Shown here one piece after another: positions 1 to 4,718 of a stretch of DNA of 6,217 bases. Position 1 is the stretch's first letter. Every line of letters starts with the position of its first letter. The position numbers and the translations under genes are program-made. Below the pieces are notes generated by a model, which saw only the letters and a list, made by a program, of their open reading frames with translations, made no database searches and was not told the DNA's origin. This DNA is from an uncultured Bacteroidota bacterium (lineage in GTDB: Bacteria > Bacteroidota > Bacteroidia > Chitinophagales > Chitinophagaceae), in contig CAIVKT010000143.1 in assembly GCA_903906615.1 (NCBI GenBank), positions 1-6,217 of the forward strand. Direction: 5' to 3'.

Positions 1-152
1 CCCAGGGCCACACAAAAAGATGCCAATATTGCCACACTGCCAATGATGCCACCGAGAGCCTTTGGCATTCTTTTCCAAAACAAGCCATTGATCAGGAAAC
101 CGATCAATGGAAATAAAGGCACTAAGTAAACGAGTTGAGAAAAATTTCCCAT
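1..152 (-). CDS. nuoL: NADH-quinone oxidoreductase subunit L, N-terminal fragment
   Basis: NuoL is the large antiporter-like proton-pumping subunit at the distal end of the complex I membrane arm. Only the first 50 codons lie in the window and the gene continues past the left edge. The translation begins MGNFSQLVYLVPLFPLIGFL and continues with a short polar turn (WKRMPK) and a second hydrophobic stretch. The pattern of a hydrophobic first helix containing 'LVPLFPLIGFLINGL' is typical of NuoL/ND5 amino termini. The ATG lies 10 bp after the nuoK stop in an A/T-rich context without a Shine-Dalgarno sequence. Its position directly after nuoK is the usual one. Nothing can be said about its catalytic lysines because they lie outside the window. 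Confidence 0.9.
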   Translation of the reverse strand, partial: MGNFSQLVYLVPLFPLIGFLINGLFWKRMPKALGGIIGSVAILASFCVAL

Positions 153-162
153 TAAAATATGT

Positions 163-468
163 TTAGTGTTTCAGTCTGTTTAAAATATTGATATCCACGG
201 AATGTACTTTGCGGTACATCATCACTATTATAGCAAGGCCCACAGCTACCTCTGCCGCTGCCACCACCATTATAAAAAATACAAATAGCTGCGCATCGGC
301 ATCACCATATATTTTGGAGAAGGCTACGAGCAGCAGGTTCACAGCATTGAGCATCAGCTCTATGCACATAAATATGATGATGGCATTGCGGCGCATCAAT
401 GCCCCCATTATCCCGATAGAGAATAACAGGAGGCTAAGGAACAGATAATGTGTTGAGTTAACCGGCAT
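163..468 (-). CDS. nuoK: NADH-quinone oxidoreductase subunit K
   Basis: NuoK (ND4L) is a small three-helix subunit of the complex I membrane arm that takes part in proton transfer next to NuoJ. The protein has 101 residues, the normal length. Three hydrophobic helices are visible at about residues 8-24, 29-50 and 60-84. The two membrane-embedded glutamates essential in the family are present: Glu37 in 'CIELMLNAVN' and Glu73 in 'AAAEVAVGLAI', equivalent to E. coli Glu36 and Glu72. The gene follows nuoJ after 42 bp, the longest gap in the J-K-L stretch, and precedes nuoL by 10 bp. The ATG chosen is the first that gives the complete first helix. The gene appears intact and ordinary. Confidence 0.96.
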   Translation of the reverse strand: MPVNSTHYLFLSLLLFSIGIMGALMRRNAIIIFMCIELMLNAVNLLLVAFSKIYGDADAQLFVFFIMVVAAAEVAVGLAIIVMMYRKVHSVDINILNRLKH

Positions 469-510
469 ATATTATGGCCAATGGCCGTATTTTCTTTGTT
501 AATGATGTTT

Positions 511-1041
511 TTATAACTCTTCGTCCCTTGGAGCAATCGGCCTTGCCTCTTCTTTTTTACCTATCACTATCGCACCTATCATAGCGCTCAGGAACAGCAC
601 ACTGCTGATCTCGAACGGCAACACATACTTTGTAAACAGCACTTTGCCGAGGTTGCTGATAAGGCCAATATCGCTGGCGGTCTTATCAATAGCAATTGGC
701 CTCGCAGATTTTATACCTGCCAGCACCACCAGGAACAATACACCGCCGGATATGACCCCCGCCAGCTGCACCAATTGCCCTTTTTGCGGCTCCACATCGG
801 CATTCAGGTTCATCAGCATGATAACGAACAGGAAAAGCACCATGATAGCGCCCGCATATACTATGATATTGACAATAGCGAGGAACTGGGCATTCATTAA
901 TATATAATGACCGGAAATAGCAAAGAAGGTAAGTATCAGGAACATCACACTATTCACCGGGTTGCGGCTGAGTATGACACCGAGGGCACAGCTCACCGCC
1001 ATGGCCGACAATACCCAAAATAATATATCGTAGATGTCCAT
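511..1041 (-). CDS. nuoJ: NADH-quinone oxidoreductase subunit J
   Basis: NuoJ (ND6) is a membrane-arm subunit of complex I thought to help couple quinone reduction to proton pumping. The 176-residue protein has five predicted helices at about residues 6-24, 30-49, 53-77, 91-110 and 142-161. The third contains the conserved stretch 'VNIIVYAGAIMVLFLFVIML', which forms the pi-bulge helix in known structures (family knowledge). The fifth helix starts with 'PFEISSVLFLSAMIGAIV', the usual C-terminal signature. The tail is polar (EEARPIAPRDEEL). Its ATG lies 1 bp after the nuoI stop, so the two are almost certainly co-translated. Length and motifs are normal, with no sign of damage. Confidence 0.96.
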   Translation of the reverse strand: MDIYDILFWVLSAMAVSCALGVILSRNPVNSVMFLILTFFAISGHYILMNAQFLAIVNIIVYAGAIMVLFLFVIMLMNLNADVEPQKGQLVQLAGVISGGVLFLVVLAGIKSARPIAIDKTASDIGLISNLGKVLFTKYVLPFEISSVLFLSAMIGAIVIGKKEEARPIAPRDEEL

Positions 1042-1042
1042 T

Positions 1043-1552
1043 TTATTTACTTTCCTGTTTTTTCGGGTTAGGGATCAGCAGATCTTCCTTTTTATAGATA
1101 AAGCTTTCGCGGTTATAGTTGGCCGGCATTATGGTCTCTGTAAGATATACAGCATCCTTAGGGCAGGCTTCTTCGCAATAGCCACAAAAGATACAGCGCA
1201 GCATATTGATCTCATATTTGGCAGCATACTTCTCTTCACGGTACAGGTGTTCTTCACCCGGCTTGCGCTCCGCGGCTTCCATAGTGATAGCTTCGGCAGG
1301 GCAGGCCAAAGCGCAAAGGCCACAGGCCGTGCAGCGTTCGGCACCTTCTTCATCCCTGTTGAGGATGTGCAACCCACGAAAAACCGGGCTGAATGGGCGC
1401 TTTTCTTCAGGATAGCTGGTAGTAGCAGGCTTCTTGAATATATGGCTTAGGGTGATACTCAACCCTTTGGCAATAGAGGGCAGGTAGATGCGCTCCCCAA
1501 ACGTCATGGGGCTACGGTCTATCTGCAACGCTCTGTTAGTTAGTTTTTCCAT
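1043..1552 (-). CDS. nuoI: NADH-quinone oxidoreductase subunit I (2x[4Fe-4S] ferredoxin-like)
   Basis: NuoI carries clusters N6a and N6b, which pass electrons from the NADH-oxidising arm towards N2 and the quinone. The 169-residue protein shows both cluster motifs: 'CTACGLCALACP' (Cys74, 77, 80, 84) and 'CIFCGYCEEACP' (Cys120, 123, 126, 130), each Cx2Cx2CxxxCP. An amphipathic N-terminal segment (about residues 20-41, 'RIYLPSIAKGLSITLSHIFK') is the part that docks on NuoH. The chosen ATG gives a normal family N terminus. Unusually, the first 17 bases also encode the end and stop codon of the preceding HEPN gene, in another frame, so translation of nuoI may be coupled to that gene. nuoJ follows after 1 bp. 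Confidence 0.97.
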   Translation of the reverse strand: MEKLTNRALQIDRSPMTFGERIYLPSIAKGLSITLSHIFKKPATTSYPEEKRPFSPVFRGLHILNRDEEGAERCTACGLCALACPAEAITMEAAERKPGEEHLYREEKYAAKYEINMLRCIFCGYCEEACPKDAVYLTETIMPANYNRESFIYKKEDLLIPNPKKQESK

Positions 1553-1913
1553 TATTCTCTTTTTCCAGTATCGCTATAATGTGTTCTATCTGCTTTTTCA
1601 ATTTTGGTAACTCAGTCTCCACAACATTCCACACCAATACCCAATCCACTCCCCGATACGCATGAGCGTAAAAATTTCTTGCTTTCTTTATCGCACTCCA
1701 ATCGATCTCACTAAATCGCTGCTGTATTGTAATGTCAATTTTTGGACCATATTCTCCAATCATCATCAATCTCAGTAAAACCGCGTCCTTCGTTTTCTTA
1801 TCTCTTAAAAAAAGATCTTCATCCTGCCCACTGATATATTCTTCAACTACTTCAACTTGCTCAAGTAAGTATCCTAATATATCGATCTCCCTGTTCAAAT
1901 TAAGATCATGCAT
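1536..1913 (-). CDS. HEPN-domain protein, HepT-like toxin/RNase of an MNT-HEPN pair
   Basis: This is a 125-residue, largely helical protein of the HEPN family (HepT/DUF86-like). The diagnostic RX4HXY motif is intact in 'RNFYAHAYRGVDW': Arg79, His84 and Tyr86. In characterised HepT proteins the Arg and His form the RNase active site, and the partner MntA inactivates the toxin by adding AMP to the Tyr (family knowledge). Acidic N-terminal helices ('LLEQVEVVEEYISG') and a charged C-terminal helix fit the fold. The ATG at 1913 is preferred because it gives an ordinary HepT start. An upstream TTG at 1940 would add 9 residues and lengthen the overlap with the nucleotidyltransferase gene. From the ATG, that overlap is 8 bp (ATGCATGA). 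At the other end the gene runs 17 bp into nuoI. G+C is about 37%, well below the neighbouring nuo genes. Toxicity is inferred. Confidence 0.88.
   Translation of the reverse strand: MHDLNLNREIDILGYLLEQVEVVEEYISGQDEDLFLRDKKTKDAVLLRLMMIGEYGPKIDITIQQRFSEIDWSAIKKARNFYAHAYRGVDWVLVWNVVETELPKLKKQIEHIIAILEKENNGKTN
1547..1558. repeat. 12-bp direct repeat, nuoI-side copy
   Basis: Reads TTCCATTATTCT on the plus strand and matches 2199-2210 at 11 of 12 positions. It spans the nuoI start codon (minus-strand AGAATAATGGAA) and marks one edge of the MNT-HEPN cassette. The sequence is A/T-rich, so chance similarity is possible, but its position exactly at the junction is notable. Confidence 0.55.
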
Positions 1914-2199
1914 GGTAAATTTCAATTTTGTCTTTCTCAAAATCTGTCTTCACCCAACTATGCATCAGATCTATCTGCACCAGGTCTACTCTTTTCTTTA
2001 GCAACGCTTCTAATCCATCAGCAATAGCAGCATACTGCCAAAGGCTCATATTTTTTCTTTCTATCACTACTCCAAGGTCTACATCGCTACTTTCTTTTGC
2101 ATTGCCTTTCGCATACGATCCAAATAAATAGGCTTCTTTCACCGGCTTATCTTTAAAATAAGCGGTAACGGTATCTTTTATTTGTTGCACGGTCAGCAT
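1906..2199 (-). CDS. MNT-family nucleotidyltransferase, MntA-like antitoxin of an MNT-HEPN pair
   Basis: This is a 97-residue minimal nucleotidyltransferase of the polymerase-beta fold. The motif GSX10DXD is exact: Gly27-Ser28 in 'YLFGSYAKGNA', then Asp39 and Asp41 in 'SSDVDLGVV'. A third acidic candidate is Asp72 in 'KKRVDLVQID'. These residues bind ATP and metal in the family. MntA proteins use them to AMPylate, and so neutralise, the cognate HEPN toxin (family knowledge). The gene starts 9 bp after the nuoH stop and overlaps the HEPN gene by 8 bp, the usual antitoxin-first arrangement. G+C is about 38%, lower than nuoH or nuoI. All catalytic residues appear present, so an active enzyme is expected. 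The antitoxin role is inferred from the pairing. Confidence 0.9.
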   Translation of the reverse strand: MLTVQQIKDTVTAYFKDKPVKEAYLFGSYAKGNAKESSDVDLGVVIERKNMSLWQYAAIADGLEALLKKRVDLVQIDLMHSWVKTDFEKDKIEIYHA

Positions 2200-2210
2200 T
2201 CTATTATTCT
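2199..2210. repeat. 12-bp direct repeat, nuoH-side copy
   Basis: Reads TTCTATTATTCT on the plus strand and is the partner of 1547-1558, with one C/T difference. It overlaps the nuoH stop codon (TAG at 2211-2209), covers the 9-bp gap and ends at the first base of the nucleotidyltransferase start codon. It may be a target-site duplication or the homologous junction used for insertion. Confidence 0.55.
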
Positions 2211-3282
2211 AGTTTTTCGTAAACCACAATATCACTATTCCCGTCACCAGCATATTTACCAGCGCCAGTGGTATCAACGACCTCCATCCCAGTTTCATCA
2301 GCTGATCGTAGCGGAAACGAGGCAGCGTCCAGCGAATGAACATGAAGAACAGGATCATGCACACCACTTTCGTTAAAAGCACCAATATACATATAACACT
2401 AAACAAAAGCGGGTTTACACCTGCTGCTACCTTATCCATGAAGGGGAAATTATATCCGCCAAAGAATAAAGTAATGATGATGGCAGAGCTTACAAACATA
2501 TTAATGTACTCAGCAAACAGGTAGAAACCCAGCTTCATGGAAGAATATTCTTGGTGATAACCCATGTTCAGTTCGCTTTCGCACTCCGGCAGGTCAAAAG
2601 GCGCACGGTTCAGCTCGGCAAAGGCACAGGTGAGGAAGATAATGAAGGCTACAGGCTGCTTAAAGAAATTCCAGGAGAAATAGCCATCACTCCAGAAGCC
2701 GTGCTGTTGCGATACGATCTCGCGCAGGCTGAGGGAACCGGTCATCATAAGCAGGGCAATAAGGCTAATGCCCATAGCCAGCTCATAAGAGATGGCCTGC
2801 GATGCAGCACGTATGCTACTAAGCAGGGAGAATTTGTTGTTAGAAGCCCAGCCACCCAGCATCACACCATACACACCAAGGCTTACTACACCAAACACAA
2901 ACAGGATACCAATATTAATATCTGCTACCTGGAAGGATACCACATGGCCGCTGGCAGTGGTATAATCAGGGCCCCACGGCACTACAGCGCTGGTCATACA
3001 GGCAGTAAGCATGGCCAGGCAAGGACCCAAGATGAAAATAAAGCGTGTAGAGCGATCCGGAATGATCTCTTCTTTAAAGAACAACTTCAAACCGTCGGCT
3101 AGAGGCTGTAGCAGGCCGAATGGGCCGGCACGGTTAGGCCCAATGCGGTCTTGCATTACCGCGGCCACCTTACGCTCTCCCCATGTGGCATACATAGCAA
3201 CGCCCAAAGACCCCATCAGTATCACTGTAATGAGGATGAGCTTTTCGATTATCAGCGCTGTGTCAATTTGCAGTAACAGCAT
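2209..3282 (-). CDS. nuoH: NADH-quinone oxidoreductase subunit H
   Basis: NuoH (ND1) anchors the peripheral arm to the membrane and forms much of the quinone-binding cavity. The 357-residue protein has about eight to nine hydrophobic helices. Conserved family blocks are visible: 'ERKVAAVMQDRIGPNRAGP' (residues 36-54), 'GWASNNKFSLLSSIRAA' (144-160) with Glu167 shortly after, and 'ELNRAPFDLPECESEL' (223-238), the acidic loop near the quinone site. 'RWTLPRFRYDQLMKLGW' near the C terminus is also typical. It is somewhat longer than the E. coli protein (325 residues). The gene is unusual in being bracketed by toxin-antitoxin-family genes, a HicB-like gene 106 bp upstream and an MNT gene 9 bp downstream. 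A probable promoter box lies just before its ATG, so it may be transcribed separately from nuoF-G. Confidence 0.97.
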   Translation of the reverse strand: MLLLQIDTALIIEKLILITVILMGSLGVAMYATWGERKVAAVMQDRIGPNRAGPFGLLQPLADGLKLFFKEEIIPDRSTRFIFILGPCLAMLTACMTSAVVPWGPDYTTASGHVVSFQVADINIGILFVFGVVSLGVYGVMLGGWASNNKFSLLSSIRAASQAISYELAMGISLIALLMMTGSLSLREIVSQQHGFWSDGYFSWNFFKQPVAFIIFLTCAFAELNRAPFDLPECESELNMGYHQEYSSMKLGFYLFAEYINMFVSSAIIITLFFGGYNFPFMDKVAAGVNPLLFSVICILVLLTKVVCMILFFMFIRWTLPRFRYDQLMKLGWRSLIPLALVNMLVTGIVILWFTKN

Positions 3283-3289
3283 AGTGGCG

Positions 3290-3297
3290 CAAAAGTA
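3290..3297 (-). promoter_or_regulatory. Putative Bacteroidota-type -7 promoter box before nuoH
   Basis: The minus strand reads TACTTTTG, a match to the Bacteroidota -7 consensus TAnnTTTG, ending 7 bp before the nuoH ATG. Transcription would start within a few bases of the ATG, giving a very short leader, an arrangement common in this phylum from my knowledge. No clear TTTG -33 box is seen at the expected 19-21 bp spacing; the region there is A/T-rich. The call rests on one 8-bp match. Confidence 0.45.
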
Positions 3298-3388
3298 GTT
3301 TTAGTTAGTTAAAAATTATCGTTTAAATCAAGGTTTATTGCCTGAATTCCATTTTACTTTCCAAATAATAAATATCACATGCTATATA

Positions 3389-3598
3389 TTAAGCATACAG
3401 CAATCTTCCTTTAGGTTCCGGTATTTGCCATCCGTTCTCTTTTGCAATCACTAACCATTCTTCAGCAACATTATTTACTTCCTTCAAAGCCTGGTCCTGC
3501 GAATCTCCGTGAGCAATACAACCTTTTAATTCAGGTATTTCAGCAACGAATACTTTGTCTATATGGCTCCAAAAAATAATTACTTCGTATCTATTCAT
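3389..3598 (-). CDS. HicB-like antitoxin-family protein, no HicA partner
   Basis: This 69-residue protein resembles the partial RNase H fold of HicB-type antitoxins (HicB_lk_antitox/UPF0150). The signs are an N-terminal strand 'YEVIIFWSHIDKVFVAEIPEL', the hallmark 'PELKGCIAHGDSQDQAL' (residues 22-38), an amphipathic helix ending 'EEWLVIAKENG', and 'IPEPKGR' near the C terminus. There is no C-terminal DNA-binding domain, as in the short HicB class. Its ATG overlaps the nuoG stop in ATGA (4 bp), implying translational coupling to nuoG. A HicA-type mRNase normally lies beside hicB, but the 106 bp downstream cannot encode one and nuoG lies upstream. G+C is about 36%, suggesting later acquisition. 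It may be an orphan antitoxin or have a role unrelated to toxins. Confidence 0.82.
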   Translation of the reverse strand: MNRYEVIIFWSHIDKVFVAEIPELKGCIAHGDSQDQALKEVNNVAEEWLVIAKENGWQIPEPKGRLLYA

Positions 3599-4692
3599 TT
3601 ATCAGCCGGTCTTTTAAAATCATCCGAATGTGCCGGCCCTTCAATTTTTGAAAGGTCTACTTCCGGCCTATTCACATCGCTAATACTATGAATATCAAGC
3701 AGGTGCTTCGGCTCTTTCCCGATAACTGTATTGATGAGTATTGGCGTTTTCTTTGTGCCTACATAATGTCCCTGAGATATTACACTGCTGCGTTGTATCA
3801 CAGAAGGCCCTTCTATTACCCAGTCTTTTGTCTCTTTTTTATGGAAACGGCACTCATTACAGATGAATTCCTCTACTTCACCAAACTGGTCTTTACGGGC
3901 AGTGACTCTGAAAACCTCCTCGCCACGCATCCACAAGCGCACCTTGCCATTACATTTCTCGTGCTTGCAATCGCGGTGCGCATCTACTGGCTTGGTGAAC
4001 CATACACGGTTTTTGAAACGGAACGTCTTATCAGTAAGCGCACCCACCGGACATACATCTATCACATTACCTATAAAATCATGATCAAGCGCCTTGTTCA
4101 GCATGGTGCTGATCTGCGCATGGTCGCCCCTTTCCAATATACCGTGTTCGCGTTTATCTGTAAGCTGGTCGGCCGTATATACGCAGCGGAAGCACATGAT
4201 GCAGCGAGTCATGTGCAGCGATATGTATGGGCCTATGTCTTCCTTTTCAAATGTGCGGCGCTTAAATTCATAACGGGTAGCTTCTGAGCCATGCTCATAG
4301 CTCAGGTTCTGCAGGTCGCACTCGCCGGCCTGGTCACATACCGGGCAATCGAGCGGGTGGTTCAATAACAGGAACTCCACAACCCCCTTGCGTGCATCTA
4401 CTACTTTTTCAGAGGTAATATTCTTTACCTCCATACCATCCATCACTGTAGTACGGCAGCTGGCCATCAGCTTCGGCATGGGGCGCGGGTCTTTTTCCGA
4501 ACCTTTGCTCACCTCTACCAGGCAGGTGCGGCATTTGCCACCGCTATCCTTCAGCTTGCTATAGTAGCACATAGCAGGCGGCGTTACCTCACCCCCTATC
4601 ATGCGCGCGGCATTAAGTATAGTAGTACCCGCCGGCACCTCTATGCTGATATTATCGATCGTTACTTTAAAATTTGGTGCCTGTTCTGACAT
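3595..4692 (-). CDS. nuoG: NADH-quinone oxidoreductase subunit G, short form without the molybdopterin domain
   Basis: NuoG carries several clusters between NuoF and NuoI. The 365-residue protein shows the [2Fe-2S] N1b ligands Cys42, Cys54, Cys57 and Cys79 in a ferredoxin-like N-terminal domain. His112, Cys116, Cys119 and Cys125 ('HPLDCPVCDQAGEC') supply the His-ligated N5 cluster. Cys164, 167, 170 and 214 ('RCIMCFRC', 'DVCPVGAL') supply N4. A further four-cysteine set follows: Cys243-x4-Cys248 and Cys279-x2-Cys282 ('ICNEC'). The protein then ends after a short tail, whereas E. coli-type NuoG is about 900 residues with a large molybdopterin-like domain. I believe short NuoG is normal in Bacteroidota and not a frameshift, because the HicB-like gene starts exactly at the stop. 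The ATG lies 26 bp after nuoF. Confidence 0.95.
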   Translation of the reverse strand: MSEQAPNFKVTIDNISIEVPAGTTILNAARMIGGEVTPPAMCYYSKLKDSGGKCRTCLVEVSKGSEKDPRPMPKLMASCRTTVMDGMEVKNITSEKVVDARKGVVEFLLLNHPLDCPVCDQAGECDLQNLSYEHGSEATRYEFKRRTFEKEDIGPYISLHMTRCIMCFRCVYTADQLTDKREHGILERGDHAQISTMLNKALDHDFIGNVIDVCPVGALTDKTFRFKNRVWFTKPVDAHRDCKHEKCNGKVRLWMRGEEVFRVTARKDQFGEVEEFICNECRFHKKETKDWVIEGPSVIQRSSVISQGHYVGTKKTPILINTVIGKEPKHLLDIHSISDVNRPEVDLSKIEGPAHSDDFKRPADK

Positions 4693-4718
4693 ATATCCTC
4701 ATTCAAAAAATCAAAAAA

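Larger units (their letters stand above)
1547..2210 (-). other. Inserted MNT-HEPN cassette in the nuoH-nuoI junction, with flanking repeats
   Basis: This segment contains the nucleotidyltransferase and HEPN genes and is bounded by two near-identical 12-bp direct repeats. One repeat overlaps the nuoH stop codon and the other spans the nuoI start codon. Collapsing the segment to one repeat copy leaves the nuoH TAG, four bases (AATA) and then the nuoI ATG, a tight operon junction. No transposase or recombinase gene accompanies it. The low G+C of the interior (about 37%) supports a foreign origin. The insertion history is inferred; the repeat match and junction geometry are read directly. Confidence 0.55.

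Noticed and set aside
476..486. Palindrome GGCCA-A-TGGCC in the nuoJ-nuoK gap as an attenuator or terminator
   Set aside because: The stem is only 4-5 bp, no T-run follows in the coding direction, and it does not extend further.
1914..1940. TTG at 1940 as the start of the HEPN gene
   Set aside because: It would require a rarer start codon and a 35-bp overlap. The ATG at 1913 gives the usual HepT N terminus and a short overlap with the nucleotidyltransferase stop.
2551..3102. Long plus-strand open frame of about 183 codons antisense to nuoH
   Set aside because: It lies wholly opposite a well-supported nuoH, its translation has no recognisable fold or motif, and codon bias of the real gene easily leaves such frames open.
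3300..3312. AACTAACTAA shared between the nuoH upstream region and the start of nuoI
   Set aside because: In nuoI it is explained by codons for the conserved LTN residues. The short, simple repeat is likely coincidence.
3283..3388. A hidden hicA beside the HicB-like gene
   Set aside because: The gap can encode at most about 35 residues, and no frame shows the HicA pattern of a glycine-rich strand followed by a conserved histidine.
3595..3700. nuoG as a truncated pseudogene
   Set aside because: The domain is cut cleanly after the iron-sulfur region, all N1b, N4 and N5 ligands are present, and the next gene begins at its stop. Short NuoG also fits what I know of Bacteroidota.
3688..4287. Long plus-strand open frame of about 199 codons antisense to nuoG
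   Set aside because: It is the mirror of the conserved iron-sulfur region of nuoG. No family is recognisable and no promoter was seen.
4696..4700. GAGGA before nuoG as a Shine-Dalgarno sequence
   Set aside because: It is only 3 nt from the ATG, too close for normal use, and the other genes here lack such sites.
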